Shown: positions 7,964 through 16,931, numbered from the stretch's first letter. The stretch is 64,000 bases of DNA from Spirosoma pollinicola (GCF_002831565.1 NZ_CP025096.1:6377014-6441013); one strand, 5' to 3'. Translations and numbers: made by a program. Notes: a model not told the origin generated them from the sequence alone.

Positions 7964-9904
7964 CTAATCCCCATTGAATCGAACCGTTTCAATGGGGATT
8001 TTTATAAGGATTCGGGTTCCTTTTTCGGCTGACAATACTGTAGTTAATATTCCACCCAAAGAGTCTAGTCGGGCTTGAATGTTTTGCAGACCAATGCCGG
8101 GCTTATTCGGATTATGGCCCATTCCTATACCATCGTCAATAACCGATAAATTAATTCCTGTATCGGTTCTGAACAGGCTAATTCCCACTGTAGTAGCTCT
8201 GGCATGTTTGATGGTATTGTTTATCAGTTCAAGCACAATACTGTAGACATTAAATTCAATTTCAACAGGTAGCCGCTCCTGTAAGCCTGTTATTGTGAGT
8301 GAAAACTGCAACGGTGAATTTTGATTTAGCTGGCCTACCAGCGTGGTCAGTGTAGTGGCGAGTCCTTCCCGGTCAAGTTCAGCCGGTAAAATATTATGCG
8401 AAATGTTCCGTACTTCGGCATACGCGTTTTGAATAAGCTGCCGAACATTTCGATAGACGGATTGCTCCGGTTCCGACAGATTTTGTGGATTAATTGCCTG
8501 AATGCTCATATTCACGGCACTAAGCAGGCTGCTCAGGTTGTCGTGCAGTTCGAGAGCCACTCGTTTGCGTTCAATCGTTTGCCCCTTGAAGAGTGCTCCT
8601 TTTATCTCCTCATTTTTCTGGATCAGTTCGCGGTTAGCCTTTACGAGGTCTTTAGTACGGTCGTCTACCCGTATTTCCAGGGTTCTATTAATGTCGGCAA
8701 GTTGTTTACGGGCGCTTTCCAGTAAGGCTCGCTGCTGGTTAATTTCTACGTTTTTGGCTTGCAGCCGTCTATTGTTCCAAAAAAGCAGCAAGGCAAGGAG
8801 CAGGGTAGCTGCTATACCCAGAAAAAGCCCATTACGTGTCTGGGCCAGTTGCTGATACTTATTTTTTTGGGCCAGCAGTGCATTTGTTTTCTGCACATTG
8901 TCATACTGGGCTTGTAACGTTTCAATACGTTGCTGGTTCTTGTCTTTCGAGAGGCTATCTCTCAGAAAGACAAAACGTTCGTGAGCCTCCAACGCTTTGT
9001 CTGGCTGACTTGTCTGCTTGAAAATTTTATAAAGTTTTTCGTCGGCTTCCGCTACGATACTACTGTTTTTTACCTGTATAGCCATTTGTTTCGCCTGCAT
9101 ACAATACGCCAATGCCTGTTTCCATTGATGCTGCCGGGCATACAAATCAGTGGTGTTCAGGAGAATATTTCCTTCCAGCTCAATACTCCCTGTTTTGCGG
9201 GCTAGAACAAGAGCCTTTTTGTGGTAATCAAGCGCTTTGGGTAGATCGCCCATGTCTTTATATACCAGGCCAATGGCATGCAAACCATGGGCTTCATACC
9301 ACACGTTATGTTTAGATTGAGCCAGATTGTACATAGTCTGATTGATCTTGAGCGCATTCAGTAGTTGACTCTGTTCGCGGTAGATAACGCCCAGCACATT
9401 CAAGATCGACAGTTGAATTACTGCATCAGGATAGTGGCTAAGAACGGCCAAGCCCTGTTTGCAAAGTTTTGTTGCCCGTGCATATTCTTTAAGGCTGGTG
9501 TATGCATGCGCCAAAGCTCCATGTGATGCCGCTATTCGGGTGTGCATCTTTAGTTTTTCTGCCAGCGGGAGGGCCTTGTAGTGAAATCGGATACTTTGAT
9601 GATAGTCTCCTCTTATCTGGTAGAGGTAGCCTGCATACTGATACGCATAGACAAGCTCTTTTTGCAATCCTGAACCTTTACAAAGCCCGATCATCAGGGT
9701 GTTGTAATGCATGGATGAATCTACGTTTACATCCGAATAAGCCCGCATTACGGCTTTCAACGTCTGGTAGCGCAGGGTATCGCGGGCATATCCGCTCGGG
9801 TTTTTATCCAGAAGCACCAGTTCCCGTTTCAGGCTGTCGATTTGAGTTGACTGGGAGAGCCCGGTATGGGCAAGCAAGCACAAAAAAAGTAGCAATTTTT
9901 TCAT
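7964..9904 (-). CDS. TPR-containing sensor histidine kinase (HisKA_3 type)
   Basis: A 646-residue membrane kinase. A signal peptide (1-17) leads a periplasmic region of about 330 residues made of tetratricopeptide-like helices (for example AGYLYQIRGDYHQSIRFHYKAL and IGLVYKDMGDLPKALDYHKK). A transmembrane helix lies at about 358-377, followed by a coiled coil to 440. The HisKA_3 dimerisation helix carries His454 in ALELHDNLSS. The ATPase domain shows the N box at Asn562 (ELINNTIKHA), DDGIGM at 590-595 and a GIGLQNI G box. This class pairs with NarL-type regulators such as the one at 6877-7560. The gene is divergent from the DyP peroxidase. Confidence 0.92.
   Translation of the reverse strand: MKKLLLFLCLLAHTGLSQSTQIDSLKRELVLLDKNPSGYARDTLRYQTLKAVMRAYSDVNVDSSMHYNTLMIGLCKGSGLQKELVYAYQYAGYLYQIRGDYHQSIRFHYKALPLAEKLKMHTRIAASHGALAHAYTSLKEYARATKLCKQGLAVLSHYPDAVIQLSILNVLGVIYREQSQLLNALKINQTMYNLAQSKHNVWYEAHGLHAIGLVYKDMGDLPKALDYHKKALVLARKTGSIELEGNILLNTTDLYARQHQWKQALAYCMQAKQMAIQVKNSSIVAEADEKLYKIFKQTSQPDKALEAHERFVFLRDSLSKDKNQQRIETLQAQYDNVQKTNALLAQKNKYQQLAQTRNGLFLGIAATLLLALLLFWNNRRLQAKNVEINQQRALLESARKQLADINRTLEIRVDDRTKDLVKANRELIQKNEEIKGALFKGQTIERKRVALELHDNLSSLLSAVNMSIQAINPQNLSEPEQSVYRNVRQLIQNAYAEVRNISHNILPAELDREGLATTLTTLVGQLNQNSPLQFSLTITGLQERLPVEIEFNVYSIVLELINNTIKHARATTVGISLFRTDTGINLSVIDDGIGMGHNPNKPGIGLQNIQARLDSLGGILTTVLSAEKGTRILIKIPIETVRFNGD
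7966..8004 (+). terminator. Intrinsic terminator inside the opposing kinase gene
   Basis: AATCCCCATTGAA (7966-7978) pairs with 7988-8000 through 13 bases, followed by a T-rich tract on the plus strand. The stem is made of the last codons and stop of the minus-strand histidine kinase, so this coding end also ends the plus-strand response regulator operon. Confidence 0.8.
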
Positions 9905-9922
9905 GAGCGTGCGGATTTTAGA

Positions 9923-9953
9923 TAAACTTACATACTCTGACTTTATTTCCCAA
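9923..9953 (-). promoter_or_regulatory. Probable promoter of the histidine kinase
   Basis: Read on the minus strand, TTG (9953-9951) is followed after 20 bases by TAAGTTTA (9930-9923), one mismatch from TAnnTTTG. It lies about 20 bases before the kinase start and just beyond the tandem operator. Confidence 0.5.
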
Positions 9954-9963
9954 CGATTGCAAT

Positions 9964-10004
9964 ATCCTTAAATTATAGGATGCAAAATCGTCATAATCAG
10001 GGAT
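9964..10004. promoter_or_regulatory. Tandem operator-like inverted repeats between kinase and DyP genes
   Basis: Site A is ATCCT-N8-AGGAT at 9964-9981 and site B is ATCGT-N8-GGGAT at 9987-10004, centres 23 bases apart. Site B abuts the DyP -33 element, and site A lies 10 bases upstream of the kinase -33 element. This is a second copy of the element at 6634-6674 with identical internal spacing. Confidence 0.7.
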
Positions 10005-10034
10005 TTGTGCGTGAAGATAGACAATAGACCTTTG
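10004..10034 (+). promoter_or_regulatory. Probable promoter of the DyP peroxidase operon
   Basis: TTTG at 10004-10007, then 19 bases, then GACCTTTG at 10027-10034. This fits the Bacteroidota housekeeping promoter (TTTG, about 19 bases, TAnnTTTG) with one mismatch. The 5' leader would be roughly 145 bases. Confidence 0.6.
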
Positions 10035-10186
10035 TGGTGTTCAATCGGTTTTATCGAATTTCATTCGGCGTTCCGATTCTATCCACACTTAACGCTATTC
10101 ACTTGCCTATCCAATCACCCATGCTATGAAAACCAGTATTCCTCTTCGCACTTTCAGTATTCCAGTCACTCATTAATCCCTATTCC

Positions 10187-11617
10187 ATGTTAAATACATT
10201 CGACCTCCGAAACCGGGAACTACTTGACGGTATTCAGGGAAATATTCTCAAAGCACATGGCCGTCACCATACGGCTAATCTGTTCATCCACTGCGATGAT
10301 GGTAGGCAAGCTGAGGCTAAGGCCTGGCTCAAAAGTCTGGTTGATCCAGACGATGGTATTATTCGCTCAGGATATGTACAACTACGCAGCAATGTGCTTT
10401 GGAAAGAAGCAAACGTAGACACGGGACTTTTTGCCTGTGTCCACATTAGCGCGGTTGGCTATGACTATCTGTTCGGCGAAAACGCACGCCTTAATTTTTC
10501 TGATTCTTCTTTTCAAAATGGAATGAAAAATGCTGAGCTGAACGACCCGGCAATTGTCGATTGGGAAGAAGGCTTGCGGGCAGATAACCATTTTATGCTG
10601 TTACTGGCCAACGCAGACACTGACGCACTAATGGCATTGATTGAAGAAATCGAACAGGATATTTTACTATTTGGCCGCATCAACAAAATCGAAAGAGGGG
10701 ATGCTTTGCTTAATAGAGAGGGTGCGGGTCTCGAACATTTTGGGTATGTCGATGGTGTATCGCAACCCTTATTCTTCGACGATGAATGGGAGGAGTACAA
10801 AGCCCAGAATAATATTCGAAATGATACTGAGATTCAGTTCGATTCTCGGGCTGAGTTAGATCTGGTGTTAATCAATGATCCTTTTGGAGCGGGTGATCCA
10901 AATGCGTTTGGAAGCTATTTTGTCTTCCGAAAACTAGGTCAGGATGTTAGAGGCTTCAAGACTGCGGAGCAAGTTCTTGCTGACGAATTAAATCTGGTTG
11001 GTGAAGATCGGGAACGAGCCGGTGCTATGCTTGTCGGGCGATTTGAAGACGGAACACCCGTTCAGCTTAGTGATGAAGCGGGGATAATCCATAGTGCTGT
11101 GACCAACAACTTCGACTATGATATCGACATTCCGTCCAAATGCCCGTATCACGCACACATCCGCAAATCAAATCCACGTTCGAGTATGCCCACAGGGTTT
11201 GGCGGTGTACAGGAAGCTAAGAGGCACATCATAGCCCGGCGTGGCATTCCGTTTGGCGAACGGCAAGACGACCCCAACGACGGGCAACTCGACAATAAGC
11301 CAGTGCTTGCTGATGGCGTAGGGCTGTTGTTCATGAGCTATCAGGCCAGCATTATCAATCAGTTCGAGTTTATTCAGAAAAATTGGGTAAACAACTCCAG
11401 TTTTCCTCATCTCGACCTTTCTGTTCCCGATGGTTTAGATCCTGTTATTGGACAGGGAATGCCAAGGGAAGCGGGAGCTTTTCCAGCCAGATACGGTAAT
11501 CCATTAACGCTGACCCGCGCAGGTTTCGACCAGTTCGTACACATGAAAGGTGGCGAATATTTCTTTGCGCCAAGCATGAATTTTTTGAAGACTGTCGACA
11601 CCATCCTAATTGCATAA
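10187..11617 (+). CDS. DyP-type heme peroxidase
   Basis: A 476-residue dye-decolourising peroxidase. The diagnostic GxxDG motif is GYVDG at 186-190, giving catalytic Asp189. The proximal heme-ligand region is CPYHAHIRKSNPR (319-331), with His324 as the likely ligand and Arg331 conserved. The long form with the extended C-terminal segment fits the larger DyP classes. These enzymes reduce peroxide while oxidising dyes, lignin-like phenols or unknown substrates. No signal peptide is visible, so it is probably cytoplasmic unless exported with a partner. The next gene starts four bases after its stop and is therefore almost certainly co-transcribed. A tandem operator and a good promoter lie upstream. 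Confidence 0.93.
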   Translation: MLNTFDLRNRELLDGIQGNILKAHGRHHTANLFIHCDDGRQAEAKAWLKSLVDPDDGIIRSGYVQLRSNVLWKEANVDTGLFACVHISAVGYDYLFGENARLNFSDSSFQNGMKNAELNDPAIVDWEEGLRADNHFMLLLANADTDALMALIEEIEQDILLFGRINKIERGDALLNREGAGLEHFGYVDGVSQPLFFDDEWEEYKAQNNIRNDTEIQFDSRAELDLVLINDPFGAGDPNAFGSYFVFRKLGQDVRGFKTAEQVLADELNLVGEDRERAGAMLVGRFEDGTPVQLSDEAGIIHSAVTNNFDYDIDIPSKCPYHAHIRKSNPRSSMPTGFGGVQEAKRHIIARRGIPFGERQDDPNDGQLDNKPVLADGVGLLFMSYQASIINQFEFIQKNWVNNSSFPHLDLSVPDGLDPVIGQGMPREAGAFPARYGNPLTLTRAGFDQFVHMKGGEYFFAPSMNFLKTVDTILIA

Positions 11618-11621
11618 GACA

Positions 11622-13016
11622 ATGAAAAAATTACTCGTTCCTCTTTTGATTTGCTCGATGTATGAACTACGGGCACAAATAATTACTTTTGATTATGCTT
11701 CGAAATCTTACACACCCGATCTGGAGTCTGTAAGTCAAAATTCATCTATCAGTTATCGGATTATTAATATCAATACATTCACTAAAAAAGTATTAGTGAA
11801 CGGTACTCTTTTTAGTCTGAACACGGATATGCCAACTGAGTTTTCTACGTTGTTCAGAATAAAAATGGATAATGTAGACGATAAATTAAAGGATGCACAA
11901 CAGCAGGTAGATAAAATGGTAGAAGTCGCCGACGAAGCTAAGAAAAATGCGAAAAGTGCAGACGCGATAATAACACCAAACGTTGCTAAAAAGGAATCTA
12001 AAGCATTAATTGCTACAGCTGCTCAGGAAGCTGATAACTTGGTTGTTAAATGTCAGAACTTCTACAGCGAGGCTGAAAAAATTAAAGATGCATTAGCTTT
12101 TCAAAAAAAACTGACTGAAACTATAACTGATGAGCATTTTGATAATGAAACATCTATGAAAAAAGCCTTAGATGTCAGAGGGATAAATCCTGGAACTATT
12201 GAGGCATTGAAAGCTACCCTTGGAAATTTCAAAGATGCTTATAGAAAAGTATACTGGCAATACGGAGTGACGGCTAATGCAGCATCTGATGTAGATGCAG
12301 ATGGCCATGAAGCAAAAATAAAAAATGCTCAGGAGCAAATTCAAAATGACTATGAAGCTCTGTTAAAACAGTACGAAGAAACCTTGGCCAGTATTGATGA
12401 TTTATTTTTAAAAGCGGTAACTTCTGCTAATTATATTTTCACATCAGAAAACCCGGTTTTCGTAGAAGAAGGTACCGATGAAATGGAGTTTAAAATTCAG
12501 GTAGGAAATATCAAAGATGACTTTAGTAAAATTAATCCCTTCAAAAAAATAATTAAAGTTGAAGGAGGTATGAAAATAGATTATAGCGTAGGGCTTGCGT
12601 TTAAATCTATCTCAGATAATCAATACTTTTTTGATGCTGATAATAAACTCCAGAAAGCCAATAGTACGAAGACTCTTACACCAGGGATTGCACCTATGAT
12701 GCATTTGTATAAAAGGACTCGTAACAATGTCGGATGGGGCGGGATGTTCGGTATAAATGCTGATTTTAAACAGTTAACCGATATTAATCTGGGCTTTCTT
12801 GCAGGTGCTTCCGTTATTTTAGGAAGGTCGCAAAAGGCAATTATCTCAACAGGTATAAGTTATTCACAGGTAAGCCGCCTGAAAGAGAGTCAATACAAAA
12901 TCGGTGATGCCTATGTTGATACTAAACCCGAAGACGTTACCGAGCGAGTGTTAAAACCTTCCTGGTTCGTTTCCTTTTCTTTAAGCATTGCTAAACGTAC
13001 AGTTCTAAAGCCTTAA
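11622..13016 (+). CDS. Secreted coiled-coil / barrel-like protein co-transcribed with DyP
   Basis: A protein of about 464 residues started at the ATG at 11622, which gives a signal peptide MKKLLVPLLICSMYELRAQ; the open frame also includes a TTG at 11610 inside the DyP gene. Residues 80-280 are rich in Lys, Glu, Ala and Gln with heptad-like spacing (KLKDAQQQVDKMVEVADEAKK), suggesting long helices or a coiled coil. The last 150 residues have alternating hydrophobic strands with glycine turns (GWGGMFGINADF, INLGFLAGASVILG, WFVSFSLSIA), as in outer-membrane barrels. Codon use is more AT-rich than in neighbours. I do not recognise the family. The four-base spacing links it to the peroxidase. Confidence 0.75.
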   Translation: MKKLLVPLLICSMYELRAQIITFDYASKSYTPDLESVSQNSSISYRIININTFTKKVLVNGTLFSLNTDMPTEFSTLFRIKMDNVDDKLKDAQQQVDKMVEVADEAKKNAKSADAIITPNVAKKESKALIATAAQEADNLVVKCQNFYSEAEKIKDALAFQKKLTETITDEHFDNETSMKKALDVRGINPGTIEALKATLGNFKDAYRKVYWQYGVTANAASDVDADGHEAKIKNAQEQIQNDYEALLKQYEETLASIDDLFLKAVTSANYIFTSENPVFVEEGTDEMEFKIQVGNIKDDFSKINPFKKIIKVEGGMKIDYSVGLAFKSISDNQYFFDADNKLQKANSTKTLTPGIAPMMHLYKRTRNNVGWGGMFGINADFKQLTDINLGFLAGASVILGRSQKAIISTGISYSQVSRLKESQYKIGDAYVDTKPEDVTERVLKPSWFVSFSLSIAKRTVLKP

Positions 13017-13145
13017 TTAAGAAGCTTCTGATTGTTGGACTGTATCCCTCTTCCGTAAAGTTTGTCCAGACAACACACACATACGGGGAGGAAGCGGCCA
13101 TCCAAAAAATATAATCCAGATTTTGTTGCAAACTGCGCACATATA

Positions 13146-13210
13146 AGATGCTTAGATTAGAGCGATTGGTATTCTAACATTGAATACCAATCGCTCTAAT
13201 CTAAGCATCT
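13146..13210. terminator. Perfect 29-base hairpin between convergent genes
   Basis: Arms 13146-13174 and 13182-13210 are perfectly complementary over 29 bases with a 7-base loop. The right arm overlaps the stop codon of the minus-strand M28 peptidase (stop at 13209-13211). It probably terminates both converging transcripts. It has no T-run, so it may instead act by blocking read-through or by protecting 3' ends. Confidence 0.8.
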
Positions 13211-14594
13211 ACCGCAAATTCGGCACTGGTAGTACCGGTAAACTTTCGTTGCCATCTTCACTCACGGCCTGTACAGCGAAGTAGTAGTTGTCTTTCGAAT
13301 AGGGGAGGGTCATGCCCAGTTTGGTCGTGAAGAACTTCTTCTGCCAGAACGGCCAGTAGGTTTCGCGCATTAGTACATAATACCCTTTCACCTTGCCAGC
13401 CGTTGGGGCCTGCCAGTATAGAACCGTTGCGTTGGTGAGGTTCCGTACATCGACGGTCACTTTTTGCGGTACTACCGGCGCTTTTGCCAGATTGGCGAGC
13501 GTAGCCAGGTTGATCGCGGTGTTTTTGCGGAGGTACTCGAAGTCCATGAACTTCGGATAATCGCCGAATTCAGTACCGTTTTCGGTGCGCAGATCCTGGT
13601 GCTGGTGTTCGTAGTTCTCGTTCATCTCGGTTAGGCGAACGGCCGCAAATCCACGCTGAACATAAGGCGTATGATCACCCCCACGCAGGTAGCGGTCGTT
13701 GCGATACACCATCACGACTTCCAGATTTTCGACATAACGCTCACCCACTTCTTTCAGGTAGCGGGCCAGGGTGCGAGCTTTGCCGTCATTTTCGTTGCCA
13801 AATCGCTGAATCTGCCCAATACGACCCGTTGTGTCTTTCAACAGGTTGGAGGGCAGTCCCTCACTAAACACACGGATGCGGGTATTGTCGATGATGCGTG
13901 TGTCGCTGCTGTTGTTACTGCCCATAATATCATTGTTGAGCACTGCTTCGAGGTTCCATTTTTCCTTAATAGCCCGTTCAGACAGGTGTTCTGCACCCAA
14001 CAAGCCTTGTTCTTCGCCCGTCAGGGTAACGAAGATGACCGTAGCTGGAAACGACGATTTGCTCATGACCCGGCAAAGCTCAATAACGGCAGCCGTACCC
14101 GAACCATCGTCGTTGGCACCCGGCGCATCGGATTCACGGTTCATGACATTCGTAACGCGGCTGTCCATGTGGCCCTGCACAATGAAAACGCGGGTATCGG
14201 TAGGGTCGGTGCCTTTAAGGGTAGCCATCACGTTGCCCATGTTGGCGGGTTTATCAACGCGCTTCCCATCGGGCTGGAGCGTCCAGGTATCGAGGGTGGC
14301 CGTCATTCGCCCACCCGACTGTTTCGCGTATTGATTGAATTTGCCCAGAATCCACTGCCGGGCGGCTCCAAGGCCTTTTTTGCCAACCTGAGCGGAGGCA
14401 TCGGCCGGAACACTCAGCGTATGGCGAGTACCAAAACTAACGAGTCCATTGATGTGCGCCCGCAGGCTATCGGCGGAAATTTGGCTGACAAGATCTGTGA
14501 TTTGAGGGTCGCGATTGACAATCGTTTGGGCGTTGAGTAAGGGCGAAAGGAGAAGGAACGCAATAAAAAGAAGACGTGACGAATTTGTTTGCAT
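13209..14594 (-). CDS. M28 family zinc aminopeptidase, exported
   Basis: About 461 residues from the ATG at 14594, which gives the signal peptide MQTNSSRLLFIAFLLLSPLL; an upstream start adds 14 residues. Numbered from that upstream start, the co-catalytic zinc motifs are HMDSR (His156), GANDDGSG (Asp176), TGEEQGLLG (Glu208-Glu209), NNDIMGS (Asp236) and GGDHTPYVQRG, so the metal site is complete. The last 90 residues contain a fibronectin III-like segment (TVDVRNLTNATVLYWQAP, VKGYYVLMRE). Members remove N-terminal residues from peptides, here probably in the periplasm or outside the cell. Confidence 0.92.
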   Translation of the reverse strand: MQTNSSRLLFIAFLLLSPLLNAQTIVNRDPQITDLVSQISADSLRAHINGLVSFGTRHTLSVPADASAQVGKKGLGAARQWILGKFNQYAKQSGGRMTATLDTWTLQPDGKRVDKPANMGNVMATLKGTDPTDTRVFIVQGHMDSRVTNVMNRESDAPGANDDGSGTAAVIELCRVMSKSSFPATVIFVTLTGEEQGLLGAEHLSERAIKEKWNLEAVLNNDIMGSNNSSDTRIIDNTRIRVFSEGLPSNLLKDTTGRIGQIQRFGNENDGKARTLARYLKEVGERYVENLEVVMVYRNDRYLRGGDHTPYVQRGFAAVRLTEMNENYEHQHQDLRTENGTEFGDYPKFMDFEYLRKNTAINLATLANLAKAPVVPQKVTVDVRNLTNATVLYWQAPTAGKVKGYYVLMRETYWPFWQKKFFTTKLGMTLPYSKDNYYFAVQAVSEDGNESLPVLPVPNLR

Positions 14595-14624
14595 GAGTTT
14601 GCTGATTGAAGTAGCGAAACTACT

Positions 14625-14658
14625 AAAAAAGCGCAAACCTGCCTAGTTTGCGCTTTTT
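14625..14658. terminator. Intrinsic terminator
   Basis: AAAAAGCGCAAAC ending at 14638 pairs with GTTTGCGCTTTTT at 14646-14658 around a 7-base loop. It ends transcription coming from the minus-strand MORN-repeat gene. Confidence 0.85.
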
Positions 14659-14726
14659 AGACTTCTCAGTGCCAATGAATATTTTGCCAACGAGCAATCA
14701 GGCCAAATAAGCTTACAGGTGCTCGG

Positions 14727-15290
14727 CTAGTGCATAACGGGCAGGCAACTTTTAAATGCAATAAGACCATATGCCCGTTTATTGCGGATTGTGTAGTTGG
14801 AAACCAGTTGGCCTTCTTTGTTCCACACTTGCTGGGGACCATCCTGTTCACCAAGCGTGAAGCGGCTTTCTTCCCGTTTCGTTCCGTCTGGAAAAAAGAC
14901 GAGCTGTGGGCCATGATATTGGTCGTAGCGGTAGTGGAATACGTACCGAAGATGTCCGTTAGGCCACCACTGTTTGAACAAACCTTCCTTTTTGCCATCG
15001 ACAAATCGGCGTTCCAGCAGTGTCTCGCCCGTATTGTACCAGCCTTTTGCCAGTCCGTTCTCCTGCCCATCCAGAATGGGCAAGCGGTATACGATTAGGC
15101 CGTCTTTCTCTTTCTCGACCATATAACCCGAAAATACCGTCCCTTTATAATACCAGCCGCTATCGGTTTTTTGCAGCAGTGGGTCATAATTGACGACCTC
15201 AACGGTCGGAGGAGTTCGGTATCTGTTCAGGAAGAGAAACAGGCAGGCACTGAACGAAAGCAGTAGACCGGTAAGCAGCCATTTTTTCAT
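14727..15290 (-). CDS. MORN-repeat (YwqK-like) membrane-anchored protein
   Basis: A 187-residue protein with an N-terminal hydrophobic segment (LLTGLLLSFSACLFLFLN), then repeated GxxYxxG-like MORN_2 units: GWYYKGTVFSGYM, NGLAKGWYNTGET, KEGLFKQWWPNGHL, HGPQLVFFPDGTK, DGPQQVWNKEGQL. This is the pattern of proteins labelled YwqK-family antitoxins in databases. The gene starts 9 bases after the stop of the multicopper oxidase gene in the same direction, so both are probably one operon. No toxin partner is present. An overlapping alternative frame at 14666-15070 is a shadow. Confidence 0.8.
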   Translation of the reverse strand: MKKWLLTGLLLSFSACLFLFLNRYRTPPTVEVVNYDPLLQKTDSGWYYKGTVFSGYMVEKEKDGLIVYRLPILDGQENGLAKGWYNTGETLLERRFVDGKKEGLFKQWWPNGHLRYVFHYRYDQYHGPQLVFFPDGTKREESRFTLGEQDGPQQVWNKEGQLVSNYTIRNKRAYGLIAFKSCLPVMH

Positions 15291-15299
15291 AAGGGCGCT

Positions 15300-16763
15300 T
15301 TATTGAGTAACCAGAAACTGCCCCATCATGCCCCCGTCTTCGTGGTTCGAAAAGTGGCAGTGGTACATAAAAGCGTTGGTACTGCTGGCAAAGTCATCGA
15401 ATTTGGCAATGACCGAGACACTTTCGCCAACGGGTACATAAACGGTGTCTTTCCAGCCCGATTCGTGCGTACCCACTGCACCCGAACTTCTCGAAATAAT
15501 CTTAAACTGAATGTCGTGTATATGAAAGGAATGACCGAAAATGTTGTTGTTGGTAATCGTCCATTTCTCAATGGCATTCAGCTTGATGGTCTGGTTGATT
15601 TTTGTTTCGCCATAGAGATTGTTATCGAACGAAAAAGCGGTTGTGCCCTGCCCACCCGTAATCGTGATTGTCCGGCTGTTGGTCACGTCGGCATTTGTCC
15701 AGTAGGTGTTTGTGGTCAGTTTCGCCGAAAGGGCCGTGATACCGGTTGGCGTAGCGGCCTTCACGTTGACATGCAGCACTGAAAAATCCTTGTTGTTTAA
15801 CAAACTCCCAAAATTTCCACTTGTGTTGGGCTCACCACCGGGAAAACCAAAGGCCTGCCCCGAGTTGTACGCCATCAGGTCCAGGCTTGCCCCATCGGCA
15901 TCGGTGCCGAGGTTAACCAGGATTTCAACGCGTTCGCCGACCATCATTTTTACCCGTGTTACCGGCACCGGTGTATCCAGCAGACCCCCGTCGTTGGTAA
16001 TAATATAAAACGTTCGGTTGTCGCTGAAACCGAGGTTATACCCGCGCTCAATTTCGGCGTTGAGGATGCGCAGGCGCACAAATTGTTTGGGTAGACTTAC
16101 CTGTGCACTCGATGTGCCGTTGGTAAGCTGGTAATCGCCATAAGCACGGTCTGAGATGTCAAATGCATTAGTCGACGTGTAGTTTCGGCTGGTCAGGATG
16201 AGCGGGATATCATCTTCGCCATAGGTCCGGGGCAGGGCCAGCGCCGATTCAACGGGGTCTTTAATAATGATCAGGCCACCGGCACCATAGTTCAGTTGTT
16301 CTTTTGTTTTTTCGTGCAGGTGTGGATGGTACCAGTAGGTACCCGCGTTGTTCTTTACCTCAAATGAAGGAGACCAGGTTGTGCTGGCGTCGATCATCTG
16401 GTGGGGACCGCCATCCATAACCGCCGGAATGTGGAAGCCGTGCCAGTGCGTAGTGGTTGCTTCCGCTAAGTTGTTGGTCACGTTCAGCTTAACCAGATCA
16501 CCCTTATTCATGATCAGGGTAGGGCCCCAGAAGGTCGTGTTATTGTAACTGTACGTATTGGTTGCTGAACCCGTTCGAAGTTGCTTGGTAGATTTGGCCA
16601 GCGTCAGGTTAAACGTAGTGCCCGTGAGGGTAGGCGGAATCCAGAGATCGTTGTAAGTCGATGTACCCGTTGGCGTTGGCGTTACTGTTGTATCATTCTG
16701 CTCGCTACAACTGATGACAAACAGGAAACCCAGGAGTACGGTAAGTGCACGTATTTTTTGCAT
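15300..16763 (-). CDS. Multicopper oxidase lipoprotein (CotA/CueO-like)
   Basis: About 487 residues from the ATG at 16763; a GTG further upstream would add 14 residues before the signal. A lipobox (FLFVISC) predicts a lipoprotein. All four copper-binding segments are present: THWHGFHIP, YWYHPHLHEK, HSFHIHDIQF, and MYHCHFSNHEDGGMMG near the C-terminus, with the Cys and His ligands of the type 1 and trinuclear sites. Members oxidise metals, phenols or bilirubin-like compounds and reduce oxygen to water. The next gene, a MORN-repeat protein, follows 9 bases later. Confidence 0.93.
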   Translation of the reverse strand: MQKIRALTVLLGFLFVISCSEQNDTTVTPTPTGTSTYNDLWIPPTLTGTTFNLTLAKSTKQLRTGSATNTYSYNNTTFWGPTLIMNKGDLVKLNVTNNLAEATTTHWHGFHIPAVMDGGPHQMIDASTTWSPSFEVKNNAGTYWYHPHLHEKTKEQLNYGAGGLIIIKDPVESALALPRTYGEDDIPLILTSRNYTSTNAFDISDRAYGDYQLTNGTSSAQVSLPKQFVRLRILNAEIERGYNLGFSDNRTFYIITNDGGLLDTPVPVTRVKMMVGERVEILVNLGTDADGASLDLMAYNSGQAFGFPGGEPNTSGNFGSLLNNKDFSVLHVNVKAATPTGITALSAKLTTNTYWTNADVTNSRTITITGGQGTTAFSFDNNLYGETKINQTIKLNAIEKWTITNNNIFGHSFHIHDIQFKIISRSSGAVGTHESGWKDTVYVPVGESVSVIAKFDDFASSTNAFMYHCHFSNHEDGGMMGQFLVTQ

Positions 16764-16931
16764 GGTCGGTCGGTAAAAATGAATGGTTGACAGTAGCGTT
16801 ACCACTACCTATATTCAGATTAGACGACATGCCTTTGGTTATTCCTATGCTGCTGATCGTTTTTTCGACAAGAGAATAATCTGGAAACGGATTCTGTCCA
16901 ACGGAAGTGGAATAGGGACCGACTCACAGAA

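Noticed and set aside
13671..14540. A long plus-strand open frame opposite the M28 peptidase gene
   Set aside because: It is antisense to a gene with complete zinc motifs, has no domain pattern, and shows the shadow composition expected from the coding strand.
14727..15290. Toxin-antitoxin module suggested by the YwqK-like MORN protein
   Set aside because: No toxin gene is adjacent; the neighbour is a multicopper oxidase in the same operon.
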